Part shown: piece by piece, positions 55,374 through 64,000 of the stretch
How positions within the stretch are numbered: the first letter of the stretch is position 1
Layout: each line of letters begins with the position of its first letter
Assembly (NCBI RefSeq): GCF_030551755.1
Contig: NZ_JAUPEC010000008.1
Span: 113,259 to 177,258 of the forward strand
Direction of reading: 5' to 3'
Source of the DNA: Pseudocolwellia sp. AS88
Lineage (GTDB): Bacteria > Pseudomonadota > Gammaproteobacteria > Enterobacterales > Alteromonadaceae
Length of the DNA: 64,000 bases
Program-made: the position numbers and the translations under genes
The notes under the pieces: model-generated
Told to the model about the DNA's origin: nothing
Seen by the model: only the letters and a program-made list of their open reading frames with translations
The model's database searches: none

Positions 55374-56929
55374 TGACTAATAGTAAAAATACACGAATGA
55401 AAGCTGGCGTTATTATTGGGTTAGTTTTAGGTAGCATAATAAGTTTTGTTGCTTATCATTTTATTATGCCTACTCAATCAGCTAGCCATGAAATGTCGAG
55501 TAGTACTAAAGACTCAAAAGAACCTATTTATTGGGTTGCACCAATGGATGCAAACTATAGAAAAGATAAACCTGGTAAGTCACCAATGGGGATGGATCTT
55601 GTTCCTGTTTATGATGACGACGGCTCAGGTCCTGATGAAGGTGCTGGTACAATTCGCATTTCTTCCAATGTTGAAAATAACTTAGGTGTAAGAGTTGCTA
55701 AAGCAGAAATAAAACCTTTAAACACAGTGATTAATACCGTTGGTTATGTCACTTACAACGAAGAACAATTGGTTAATGTTCATTCTCGTGTACAAGGTTG
55801 GATTGAAAAGCTTTATGTCTCAGCCGTAGGCGATCAAGTAACAAAAGGGCAAGCTCTGTACGATATTTATTCTCCTGAATTAGTAAATGCACAAGAAGAA
55901 TTCTTACTGGCGTTAGATCGTAAGAATAATCGACTTATTAGTGCAGCTCAAAATCGTTTAGCAGCATTATATTTACCCCAACAAGCAATTGAAAAGTTAC
56001 GTGCTACACGAAAAATTCAACAGAATGTAACTTTCTATGCAATACAAAGTGGTGTTGTTGAAAGTTTAAGTGTTAGAGAAGGTGTATTTGTTAAACCTGA
56101 AACCATGATGTTATCAATTATCGATTTGAGCCAAGTGTGGGTAAAAGCAGAAGTATTCGAACGTCAATCTTCGTTACTCGCTATGGGTAATGATGTTGTG
56201 ATGACGTTAGATTATTTACCTAATAAACAGTGGCAAGGAAAAATCGAACACATACATCCCATGCTCAACCCTAAAACTAGAACATCAATTGCACGTTTAC
56301 GATTTGATAATACCAACAACGAACTTAAACCTAACATGTTTGGACAAATCACCATTCAAACCTCTGGTAATGAAAGTGCGCTACTTATCCCGAAAGAAGC
56401 ACTGATCAGAACAGGCACACAAAATCGTGTTGTTCTTGCATTAGGCGAAGGTAACTACAAGTCTATTGAAGTTAAGGTAGGGCGCTATAATGAAAACAGC
56501 GTTGAAATATTAGAAGGCTTAGCTGAAGGTGAGAATGTTGTAAGTTCAGCTCAATTCTTATTGGATTCTGAATCAAGTAAAACTTCTGATTTTAAACGTA
56601 TGGAACCTGAAAACATTGAAGAAGAAACTCCAGAATTATCATCCGTTTGGGTAAACGCTGAAGTAGAAAGCACTATGGCTGATCATAGAATGTTAACCCT
56701 AATTCATGATCCTATCCCTGAATGGAGCTGGCCAGAAATGACCATGGATTTTACGGCTATAGATGCGGTAGATTTTTCTCAGCTAACAGAAGGTCGACAT
56801 GTTCGCGTTAAAATAAGTAAAAAAGTAACAGGAGGTTATCAGGTTATAGACATTGATGTATCTGATACTGAAATGCTTGATCAGCAAATGTCTAATGACA
56901 ATACTGTCATTGATCATTCAAACCACTAA
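55373..56929 (+). CDS. cusB: CusB-type membrane-fusion protein with fused CusF domain
   Basis: The start is ATG 55373, with GGGGAG seven bases upstream and overlapping the cusC stop; a TTG at 55358 would be 5' of that. The 518-residue protein has an N-terminal anchor (about 8-28), a heavy-metal-binding domain (APMDANYRKDKPGKSPMGMD; the GKSPMGMDLVPVY pattern), the lipoyl/barrel MFP core (about 95-400) and, after an acidic linker, a CusF-type domain (about 425-500) with EWSWPEMTMDF (CusF Trp and Met ligands). Separate CusF is the usual partner, so here the chaperone is covalently attached. Confidence 0.9.
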   Translation: MTNSKNTRMKAGVIIGLVLGSIISFVAYHFIMPTQSASHEMSSSTKDSKEPIYWVAPMDANYRKDKPGKSPMGMDLVPVYDDDGSGPDEGAGTIRISSNVENNLGVRVAKAEIKPLNTVINTVGYVTYNEEQLVNVHSRVQGWIEKLYVSAVGDQVTKGQALYDIYSPELVNAQEEFLLALDRKNNRLISAAQNRLAALYLPQQAIEKLRATRKIQQNVTFYAIQSGVVESLSVREGVFVKPETMMLSIIDLSQVWVKAEVFERQSSLLAMGNDVVMTLDYLPNKQWQGKIEHIHPMLNPKTRTSIARLRFDNTNNELKPNMFGQITIQTSGNESALLIPKEALIRTGTQNRVVLALGEGNYKSIEVKVGRYNENSVEILEGLAEGENVVSSAQFLLDSESSKTSDFKRMEPENIEEETPELSSVWVNAEVESTMADHRMLTLIHDPIPEWSWPEMTMDFTAIDAVDFSQLTEGRHVRVKISKKVTGGYQVIDIDVSDTEMLDQQMSNDNTVIDHSNH

Positions 56930-56946
56930 TTTAGGAGTTTATATTT

Positions 56947-59900
56947 ATGATTGCTTCTATAATTCGTTGGTCCGTTGGAAACCGATTTTTTGTTTTACTA
57001 GCAACCTGTTTATTGGTGGCTGCAGGGTTATATTCTGTTAATAAAACGCCGATTGATGCCTTGCCAGACTTGTCTGATGTACAAGTCATAATAAAAACAA
57101 GTTATCCAGGCCAAGCACCTCAAGTGGTGGAAGAGCAAGTCACTTATCCTATGACTACCGCTATGTTGTCAGTACCTGGTGCTGTTACTGTGCGAGGTTA
57201 TTCTTTTTTCGGTGATTCGTATGTTTATGTGATTTTTGATGAAGATACCGACTTATATTGGGCTCGCTCACGCGTACTTGAATATTTAAGTCAGGTTGTA
57301 CCTAATTTACCCAGTAATGCTAAATCTCAATTAGGCCCTGATGCCACAGGTGTAGGCTGGGTTTATTTATATGCCCTTATCGATAAAACAGGGCAACACG
57401 ATTTAAGCGAGCTACGTAGTTTACAAGATTGGTTTTTAAAATATGAGTTACAAACCCTTTCAGGTGTATCAGAAGTCACCGCTTTAGGTGGTATGGTTAA
57501 ACAATATCAAGTCAATGTTGATCCTGAAAAGCTACGCGCTTTTGGTATTCCGCTTTCTCATATTCAAAGGGCTATTCAACAAGGCAATCAAGAAATTGGG
57601 GCTTCAGTTATCGAGATGGCTGAAGCCGAATACATGGTGCGAGCTACAGGTTATTTAAAAAGTATTGATGATCTAGAAAATATTCCCTTAGGTGTTAACG
57701 AAAATGGTACACCTTTGCAGTTAAAAGATGTCGCCGATATTGGCACAGGTCCACAAATGCGTCGAGGTATTGCCGAACTTAATGGTGAAGGCGAAACTGT
57801 TGGCGGTATTGTGGTTATGCGCTTTGGTGAAAATGCTCAACAAGTAATTAATCGCGTAAAAGCAAAACTTGAAGAACTTAAAAAAGGCCTCCCTGAAGGC
57901 ATTGAAATTATTCCTGTTTACGATCGTTCAGCGTTGATTGAACGTGCGGTAAATAACTTAGGTTTCAAACTGCTAGAAGAGTTTGGTGTTGTCGCTTTAG
58001 TTTGTATTGTTTTTCTGTTTCATGTGCGTTCATCTTTGGTTGCTATTGTAAGTTTACCTGTGGGAATTTTAACAGCTTTTATCGTTATGCATTTTCAAGG
58101 GCTTAACGCTAACATTATGTCGCTTGGTGGTATTGCGATTGCGATTGGTGCCATGATAGATGGTGCAATCGTTATGATAGAAAACATGCATAAGCATATG
58201 GAAAAGCTAACATCCCAAGGGAAAAAATTAACCAATGAAAACCGCTGGCAAGTGGTTATTGATTCAGCCAGTGAAGTTGGACCTGCATTATTTTTCAGTT
58301 TGATGATCATTACTGTTAGTTTTATCCCAGTTTTTACCTTAGAAGCACAAGAAGGGCGAATGTTTGCGCCATTAGCTTTTACTAAAACTTATGCCATGGC
58401 TGCTTCTGCTGCATTAGCTATTACTTTAGTTCCTGTTCTTATGGGCTACTTTATTCGCGGAAAAGTATTACCGGAGCATAAAAATCCAGTAAATAGATTT
58501 CTAACCTATCTTTATATGCCAGCTTTAAAAACTGTGTTACGTTTTCCTAAAATCACTTTATTAGCAGCCTTGGTTGTACTGGCTATTGGAATATATCCAC
58601 TAAATAAAATTGGCAGTGAATTTATTCCACCGCTCGATGAAGGCGATTTAATGTATATGCCAACAACGTATCCTGGAATATCTATCGGGCAAGCTCGACA
58701 TCTATTACAACAAACGGATAAATTGATCAAAACAGTACCAGAAGTGAAAACTGTATTTGGTAAAATGGGACGGGCAGAAACAGCTACAGATCCTGCACCA
58801 TTAACTATGATCGAAACCTTCATTCAGTTTAAACCGCAAGATCAATGGAGAGCTGGCGTTACTCCTGAAAGTTTGAAAGCAGAATTAGACGCACTCGTTA
58901 AATTCCCCGGCGTGACTAATGCTTGGGTTATGCCAATAAAAACCCGAATTGATATGTTAGCCACAGGCATCAAAACACCTGTTGGGATCAAAGTGGCAGG
59001 GGCAGATCTTTCTGTTATTCAAGATATAGGGAAGCAGCTAGAAGTTATTCTTAAAGATGTACCTGGTACGGCATCCGTTTATTCAGAGCGTGTTGCTGGC
59101 GGACGTTATGTGAAAATTGATATTCAACGTGCGAAGGCTGCACGTTATGGGTTAAATATAGCGGAGATACAGCAAGTTATATCAACAGCTATTGGCGGTA
59201 TTAATGTAACAAACACAGTTGAAGGGCTAGAGCGTTATCCTGTAAATTTACGTTATCCTCAAGATTACCGTGATTCACCAGAGCAAATATCTTTGTTGCC
59301 TATTGTTACACCTACAGGGCAGCGTATTTCATTAGGCGATGTAGCTAATGTCTTTATTGAAGATGGACCGCCAGGGATCAAATCTGAAAATGCACGTTTA
59401 AACGGTTGGTCGTTTGTTGATATAGAAGGTGTCGATATAGGTACTTATGTTGAAGCTGCTCAGCAAGTTGTTGCAGATAAACTAAAACTTCCAGCAGGTT
59501 ATTCAATTGCATGGGCAGGCCAGTATGAATATATGGAGCGCGCTAAAGCTAAGTTAGCTTACGTTGTGCCATTAACCTTATTCATTATTATCATCTTACT
59601 ATATTTAAACTTTAGAAATGTGATTGAAGTCGCGATGATCATGGGGACTTTACCTTTAGCCATGGTAGGCAGTATTTGGTTAATGTACCTTGAGGGCTTT
59701 AACTTTTCGGTAGCTGTTGGCGTTGGTTTTATTGCCTTAGCAGGTGTCGCTGTTGAAATTGGTGTCATTATGTTGGTTTATCTCAACCAAGCTTATAAAG
59801 AAATGCTTAATTATCATCAAGAACGAAACATAGACACGACAAAAGCGGATGTGCTGCAAGCTGTTTTACATGGCGCAGGTTTACGTGTTCGCCCAGTAAT

Positions 59901-60087
59901 GATGACAGCAGCAGCGATAATTGTTGGTTTACTTCCTATTTTATACGGAACAGGAACGGGATCAGAAGTAATGAGTAGAATAGCAGCGCCTATGGTTGGC
60001 GGTATGTTAAGCGCGGTAATTTTAACGCTATTAATTTTACCTGCATTATTTTACCTATGGCGCTCCTCATCATTAAGAAGTAGTTAA
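56947..60087 (+). CDS. cusA: CusA-type heavy-metal RND efflux pump
   Basis: A 1046-residue inner-membrane proton antiporter that moves Cu+/Ag+ from periplasm to the outside via CusC. It has twelve membrane segments and two large periplasmic loops, with family motifs FVLLATCLLVAAGLYSVNKT, TPIDALPDLSDVQVI, the TM4 proton-relay AIGAMIDGAIVMIENMHKHM (Asp/Glu) and GSEFIPPLDEGDLMYMP. Monovalent-type (HME4) ligands include Met in DLMYMP and the MGRAETATDPAP loop. It follows cusB by 17 bases. GGAG precedes ATG. Confidence 0.95.
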   Translation: MIASIIRWSVGNRFFVLLATCLLVAAGLYSVNKTPIDALPDLSDVQVIIKTSYPGQAPQVVEEQVTYPMTTAMLSVPGAVTVRGYSFFGDSYVYVIFDEDTDLYWARSRVLEYLSQVVPNLPSNAKSQLGPDATGVGWVYLYALIDKTGQHDLSELRSLQDWFLKYELQTLSGVSEVTALGGMVKQYQVNVDPEKLRAFGIPLSHIQRAIQQGNQEIGASVIEMAEAEYMVRATGYLKSIDDLENIPLGVNENGTPLQLKDVADIGTGPQMRRGIAELNGEGETVGGIVVMRFGENAQQVINRVKAKLEELKKGLPEGIEIIPVYDRSALIERAVNNLGFKLLEEFGVVALVCIVFLFHVRSSLVAIVSLPVGILTAFIVMHFQGLNANIMSLGGIAIAIGAMIDGAIVMIENMHKHMEKLTSQGKKLTNENRWQVVIDSASEVGPALFFSLMIITVSFIPVFTLEAQEGRMFAPLAFTKTYAMAASAALAITLVPVLMGYFIRGKVLPEHKNPVNRFLTYLYMPALKTVLRFPKITLLAALVVLAIGIYPLNKIGSEFIPPLDEGDLMYMPTTYPGISIGQARHLLQQTDKLIKTVPEVKTVFGKMGRAETATDPAPLTMIETFIQFKPQDQWRAGVTPESLKAELDALVKFPGVTNAWVMPIKTRIDMLATGIKTPVGIKVAGADLSVIQDIGKQLEVILKDVPGTASVYSERVAGGRYVKIDIQRAKAARYGLNIAEIQQVISTAIGGINVTNTVEGLERYPVNLRYPQDYRDSPEQISLLPIVTPTGQRISLGDVANVFIEDGPPGIKSENARLNGWSFVDIEGVDIGTYVEAAQQVVADKLKLPAGYSIAWAGQYEYMERAKAKLAYVVPLTLFIIIILLYLNFRNVIEVAMIMGTLPLAMVGSIWLMYLEGFNFSVAVGVGFIALAGVAVEIGVIMLVYLNQAYKEMLNYHQERNIDTTKADVLQAVLHGAGLRVRPVMMTAAAIIVGLLPILYGTGTGSEVMSRIAAPMVGGMLSAVILTLLILPALFYLWRSSSLRSS

Positions 60088-60304
60088 ACAAATAAAGGAT
60101 AAAAGAAAACATAAAATTACTTAGTTGTTATGAATATTTTCAATATTAACGCTAAGTGATTTTTCATTAAAAATCTCAAATAAAGGTAATATTTGGGTTA
60201 ATAAAAGGCTAAATGTCGTATTCAAGCATTATAAAGTCGACTATTTATCCCTTTGCGTTATACTGCCGCGCTTAAATTATGGTTTTAATTAGCGGGAGCA
60301 AATA

Positions 60305-60637
60305 ATGCACGATCTGTATTACAAAGGGCGTATTCACACCAGACATAATCACGTAACAACAGGTTATAACACTAAGCGCACCGTTAAACTTGGCACAGAG
60401 AAAAATCCTCTTACCTTAGTTGTTGCTTCTGATGAGCGAAAATTAGAAGTAGAAGCCTTAGTTGCTGAAAACCAATTGTTTGCTGACATTACAGTAGATA
60501 AAAGCGTTGACGAGAATATCAACGAACTTGACGTTATTCTAAATAAGCCTGTAACTACTACTTTTGATAAAACACCTAACCGTAATGATCCTTGTTCATG
60601 TGGCAGTGAGAAAAAATACAAAAAGTGCTGTGGTTAA
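60305..60637 (+). CDS. PBPRA1643-family SWIM/SEC-C metal-binding protein
   Basis: A 110-residue protein matching the marine gammaproteobacterial SEC-C family: KGRIHTRHNHVTTGYNTKR at the N-terminus (with similar YKGRI start), KLGTEKNPLTLVV, and a C-terminal SEC-C motif NDPCSCGSEKKYKKCCG, where four Cys bind zinc. SEC-C motifs contact ribosomes or SecB in other proteins. The function of the family is unknown. It is preceded by GCGGGAGCAAATA and appears monocistronic. Confidence 0.92.
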   Translation: MHDLYYKGRIHTRHNHVTTGYNTKRTVKLGTEKNPLTLVVASDERKLEVEALVAENQLFADITVDKSVDENINELDVILNKPVTTTFDKTPNRNDPCSCGSEKKYKKCCG

Positions 60638-60745
60638 TTAGTACTAACCAAACTTATAATATCTATAGAGTATTATTTATTACTTGATACTGTATAAAAC
60701 AACAGTTACGATGTTTTTGTTATTCATAAAATATAAAATGTCGTC

Positions 60746-62707
60746 ATGAAGTTATTTATTGCAGAAAAACCCAGTTTAGCTCGAGCTATTGTTGATGTGC
60801 TACCTAAGCCACATAAAAAAAATGATGGTTTTATAGAAACTGGCAATGGCGATGTAGTTACTTGGTGTATCGGACATCTATTAGAACAATCACCACCTGA
60901 AGATTATGATGTTAAATACAAAAAATGGGTAGTCGAACATTTACCCATAATACCTCAACAATGGCAACTCAAGCCTAAATCACAAACTAGAAAACAACTT
61001 ACCGTAATAAAAAAACTTGTTAAAAAAGCTGATTGTATAGTAAATGCTGGCGATGTTGACCGAGAAGGGCAGTTACTTGTAGATGAAGCGATAAGCTTTT
61101 GTGGTGCATCCAAAAGTAAAATAGATAATGCTCAGCGTTGTTTGATCAGCGATATGAACTTCGCCGCAGTAAAAAAATCTGTTAACGCATTAAAACCTAA
61201 TAAGAATTTTCTACCTTTAGCTGTATCAGCACTTGCACGAGCCCGTGCAGATTGGCTTTACGGTTTAAACATGACACGTTTATGCACTTTACGTGGGAAG
61301 AAATCAGGTTATCAAGGCGTATTATCTATTGGGCGAGTGCAAACACCTATATTGGGCCTAGTGGTTAACCGAGATATTGAAATCGATAACTTTGTCTCAA
61401 AGCCTTTTTATGAAGTATTAGCTAATATAACAACAGCAAACGGTGAAATATTTCAAGGTAAGTGGCAACCAAGTAAAGCATGCGAGCCATATATGGATGA
61501 AGAAAAACGTGTGCTATCTAAAAAACTAGCATTAACAGTCGTCAACCGTATTAATAATCAGCCAGGTAAAATAGAAAAAGTTACTCAAGATAAAAAACAA
61601 CAACCAGCACCTTTACTATTCAGTTTATCGGGTTTGCAAATTGCAGCGGCCAAAGCTTTTGGAATGAGTGCCAAACAAGTATTAGACACCTGTCAGCAAC
61701 TTTATGAAAAACATAAACTCATAACTTACCCAAGATCAGATTGTCAGTATTTACCTACAGAACATTTAAATGATGTGCCTGCTGTTACTGATGCAATTAG
61801 CCAAATTTCACCTAAATTAGCAGCTAGTTTAAAAGAGGCAGATCTAAAGAAAAAGAGTCGTGTTTGGAACAATAAAAAAGTTAGTGCGCATCATGCCATT
61901 ATTCCAACAGCTAAAAATAAACCAACAGGTATTTTATCTCCTACAGAAACTAAAATTTATGAGCTAGTAGCAAGACAATATGTGGCACAGTTTTATCCAA
62001 ACTTCGAATACGTTGATAAACAAATAAATACTATTATAGATGGTGGTCTTTTTATCAGCAGGCAGAAAGATATTGTTAAAAATGGTTGGAAAAACTTGTT
62101 TTCGTCTTCAAATACCAATAAAACAAACAATAATAGTGATAAAGATGGTGATAATACAAAAGATAATGAATTTTCGACTAAAAAACTACCAGAGGTAAAA
62201 GTAGGAGAATCGGTACTTTGCTTAGAAGGAAATTTAATAGAAAAGAATACAACACCACCTAAACCTTTCACTGATGCCACCATATTATCGGCGTTAACGG
62301 GAATAGCGCGCTACGTTACCGATGCAAATATTAAAAAGGCGTTACGAGAGTCAGATGGTATAGGTACCGAGGCAACACGAGCAGGTATTATTGAATTACT
62401 ATTTAAACGGCAATTTCTAACACGCAAAGGTAAAGAGATCAGAGCGACAGAAATAGGGCGTCAATTAATAACGGCTTTACCTGCACAAATATCACAGCCA
62501 GATATGACTGCATTATGGGAATCGCAACTTGAATCAATTAGTAATCAGTCTATAAACTATCAAACCTTTATAGGTGGAGTAGAGCAAAACTTACATCAAT
62601 TGATTAACGAAGTTAAAGATGTGACTTTTACTGGATTACCACAAAGTGCAGTACCTAGAAAGTTTACCCGTAAACGACGAACTAAAAAGACATCTACTAA
62701 AGCATAA
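60746..62707 (+). CDS. topB: DNA topoisomerase III
   Basis: A type IA topoisomerase that decatenates DNA. The 653 residues contain Toprim (FIAEKPSLARAI at 4-15, acidic DVDREGQ at 103-109), the IGRVQTP segment, the catalytic tyrosine Tyr328 in LITYPRSDCQYLP, and the C-terminal core through a basic tail (RKFTRKRRTKK). There are no zinc-finger cysteines, as in TopB. A low-complexity insertion of about 25 residues (Asn/Lys/Asp/Ser, near 455-480) interrupts the core. It stands alone or leads the 107-residue gene downstream. Confidence 0.93.
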   Translation: MKLFIAEKPSLARAIVDVLPKPHKKNDGFIETGNGDVVTWCIGHLLEQSPPEDYDVKYKKWVVEHLPIIPQQWQLKPKSQTRKQLTVIKKLVKKADCIVNAGDVDREGQLLVDEAISFCGASKSKIDNAQRCLISDMNFAAVKKSVNALKPNKNFLPLAVSALARARADWLYGLNMTRLCTLRGKKSGYQGVLSIGRVQTPILGLVVNRDIEIDNFVSKPFYEVLANITTANGEIFQGKWQPSKACEPYMDEEKRVLSKKLALTVVNRINNQPGKIEKVTQDKKQQPAPLLFSLSGLQIAAAKAFGMSAKQVLDTCQQLYEKHKLITYPRSDCQYLPTEHLNDVPAVTDAISQISPKLAASLKEADLKKKSRVWNNKKVSAHHAIIPTAKNKPTGILSPTETKIYELVARQYVAQFYPNFEYVDKQINTIIDGGLFISRQKDIVKNGWKNLFSSSNTNKTNNNSDKDGDNTKDNEFSTKKLPEVKVGESVLCLEGNLIEKNTTPPKPFTDATILSALTGIARYVTDANIKKALRESDGIGTEATRAGIIELLFKRQFLTRKGKEIRATEIGRQLITALPAQISQPDMTALWESQLESISNQSINYQTFIGGVEQNLHQLINEVKDVTFTGLPQSAVPRKFTRKRRTKKTSTKA

Positions 62708-62814
62708 GCTGTTTACTCATCGAATTTAACGTTACAATACAAATAATAATGCTACTACTTTATATAGTAGAGTCAGATTTTCGCAATATGCGACACAATA
62801 AGAGTCATACCTGA

Positions 62815-63138
62815 ATGAAGCCATATAACAGCCTTGCCGAATTAATTAAAAACTTAGAAGATGAAATACAATCACTTACTCAAGATGTAAGTATGCTTAA
62901 AGAACAACCACAAAGTTTGAATGAGCAAATTATTTTCAAATACATTGATACGGGCAGTACAGGTAAAACTAAAGATTATGTTAGATCATTAGGTGTTAAG
63001 TCTGAACGTGGCGCTTTCTTCTCATCAGGCGATGTAACCAAGTTAATAAAAGACGGTGCCGACGATATAGCACCTGAATTACTAGATATAGCGCGTAAAG
63101 TTGTACAAATGAAAAAGACAGGCAGCTCAAAAAGATAG
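62815..63138 (+). CDS. Small charged protein of unknown function next to topB
   Basis: A 107-residue soluble protein. The N-terminal third is a coiled-coil-like helix (LAELIKNLEDEIQSLTQDV), the middle contains IIFKYIDTGSTGKTKDYVRS and the end is basic (KKTGSSKR). TGSTGKT superficially resembles a P-loop but lacks the preceding hydrophobic strand and spacing. The start lies 107 bases after topB on the same strand. Its GVKSERGAFFSSGDVTKL segment resembles winged-helix DNA-binding patterns. I do not recognise it. Confidence 0.55.
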   Translation: MKPYNSLAELIKNLEDEIQSLTQDVSMLKEQPQSLNEQIIFKYIDTGSTGKTKDYVRSLGVKSERGAFFSSGDVTKLIKDGADDIAPELLDIARKVVQMKKTGSSKR

Positions 63139-63337
63139 TTAGCAGAAAATTATAGATAGTTAGTTATATTTAGATATCAAAACATAGCTTACATATAACT
63201 ACCTTAATTGTATGACTCTGTTAATAGCGCTATTACTTATACAAATAGTGATAGAGAAATATCATTCCAATAATTTCCTTTATAATTAATATGAAGGAAA
63301 TTACTGAATCACAATCACTTCTTTTACTTATTACCTA

Positions 63338-63417
63338 ACCTCAACTCGGGATAATGAATGTTATAACATTCAATAAAAATAGCTTATTGAGTAACTTTGC
63401 TTATCCCGAGTTGAGGT
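63338..63417. repeat. MITE-like terminal-inverted-repeat element, short copy C (80 bp)
   Basis: ACCTCAACTCGGGATAATG at the left and GCTTATCCCGAGTTGAGGT at the right form the terminal repeat. The left 40 bases equal the right end of copy A in reverse, and the right 40 bases equal its left end in reverse, so this copy is the two ends joined with the core missing. It adjoins the last codon of the YkgJ-type gene. Confidence 0.85.
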
Positions 63418-63803
63418 TATCTACTATCTATCATCAATACATCTAGTTTTACTTGAGCCTGTTTAGGTTTAGTAATATCGATAGCTTCAATCATTTCGCA
63501 TTCATCTCTTATCATTTCAGGGATAAGGCTTGGGTAAAGTCTACAATCTTCCGGTCTATTAAAATAAATACTGCATGTATACTTATTGGCTTCAAGCGGA
63601 TTAGCTTTAGGAGCTAACTGTAAAAAAGGGCATTTTTTAAGCCTATCGCCTGATTTAGGATTAAACCAAATTTCTTCACCTTTAACATATTCAAAAATTT
63701 CAGGATGAAATATCTCCCAGAGATCGATTTCTTCCTTAGTAGCTGAAAGATCTTCTCCGCCATATTTAATACAACATTTGCCGCATTGATTACAATCTTT
63801 CAT
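63417..63803 (-). CDS. YkgJ-family cysteine-cluster protein
   Basis: A 128-residue protein with the YkgJ/Fe-S or zinc cysteine pattern: CNQCGKCC at residues 4-11, a KCPFL segment, CSIYFNRPEDCRLYP and an EC near the end, giving seven to eight cysteines that probably bind an Fe-S cluster or zinc. The family is of unknown function and widespread. Its stop codon lies at 63417-63419 and shares a base with the end of element C, so the C-terminus may have been set by that element's insertion. Confidence 0.85.
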   Translation of the reverse strand: MKDCNQCGKCCIKYGGEDLSATKEEIDLWEIFHPEIFEYVKGEEIWFNPKSGDRLKKCPFLQLAPKANPLEANKYTCSIYFNRPEDCRLYPSLIPEMIRDECEMIEAIDITKPKQAQVKLDVLMIDSR

Positions 63804-63912
63804 AAATAAACACTACTTTTGTTAGTTAACGCGAAATTTGACAAGAAAAGAGAACAATAAACTCATTGTATCATTGATAGAGTTTAAAGTTTCTTTAGTG
63901 ATTTATGTAAAA

Positions 63913-63945
63913 TTTGAATGATTTTTGAATGATTTTTGAATGATC
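63913..63945. repeat. 11-bp tandem repeat, three copies
   Basis: TTTGAATGATT is repeated three times head to tail (last base of the third unit differs) upstream of the YkgJ-type gene. There is no gene in the last 197 bases of the window on either strand. Confidence 0.8.
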
Positions 63946-64000
63946 TGATTGTTTAATAAACGCTTTGAAATTAAATTCAATTAATTCACAAAAAACAGTT

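Noticed and set aside
62944..62970. TGSTGKT in the small protein next to topB read as a P-loop
   Set aside because: It lacks the preceding hydrophobic strand and the GxxxxGK[ST] spacing, and no Walker B follows in this 107-residue protein.

Overview
The window looks like chromosome of a marine gammaproteobacterium of the Alteromonadales, most likely Colwelliaceae (Colwellia or Thalassotalea type). This is an inference from the AT-rich composition, the protein families (PBPRA1643-type SEC-C protein, paired PpsR/PpsA, TakP-like TRAP system, MshA-like pilin, TonB siderophore receptor, alginate-lyase-like proteins) and their similarity to known relatives; no 16S gene is present. I saw no tRNA, rRNA, CRISPR array, integrase or intact transposase gene.

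Layout. 0-2 kb: a sugar-acid catabolic end (partial KDGal-kinase-like gene, SDR dehydrogenase, divergent FadR-type GntR regulator). 2-5.4 kb: a truncated metallo-beta-lactamase-fold gene, a small secreted protein and a 657-residue protein I do not recognise. 5.7-8.6 kb: a Fur-controlled TonB siderophore receptor and a periplasmic cyclophilin. 8.8-12 kb: ZapE-like ATPase, then a heat-shock module (Hsp20, small membrane protein, an RpoH-like sigma factor). 12.4-16.4 kb: TRIC-type channel and two nearly identical secreted alginate-lyase-like proteins with conserved promoters. 17-23 kb: SF2 helicase, EEP-family phosphohydrolase, chemoreceptor with a duplicated sensor. 23-34.8 kb: ppsR/ppsA, an MFS carrier, FeS photolyase with a DUF2805 protein, a YHYH-MORN-SCO operon, ldhA and a LOG-family protein. 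35.5-40.2 kb: a DnaK, Crp-like regulator, DNAJ-related protein and CbpA cluster. 40.7-50 kb: diguanylate cyclase, a two-component system beside a TakP-like TRAP transporter and porin, and an orphan pilin. 50-60 kb: two paralogous secreted proteins of unknown family divergent from a Cus copper/silver efflux operon. 60-64 kb: SEC-C protein, topoisomerase III, an unknown small protein and a YkgJ-type cysteine-cluster protein.

How the parts fit. Two separated chaperone loci (rpoH-like/ibpA and dnaK/cbpA) look like accessory protein-quality-control modules outside the usual dnaKJ and ftsYEX-rpoH contexts. The HK/RR pair probably senses an organic acid and drives the TRAP operon. The MHC-rich protein plus CusCBA form a periplasmic metal-export unit, with a CusF domain fused onto CusB.

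The most notable non-coding signal is a family of small terminal-inverted-repeat elements (about 12064-12256, 35215-35492, 42103-42377, 63338-63417) without coding capacity. The shortest copy consists of just the two ends of a longer one, the pattern expected of MITE-like elements. One copy sits between dnaK and its terminator and another forms the end of a reading frame.
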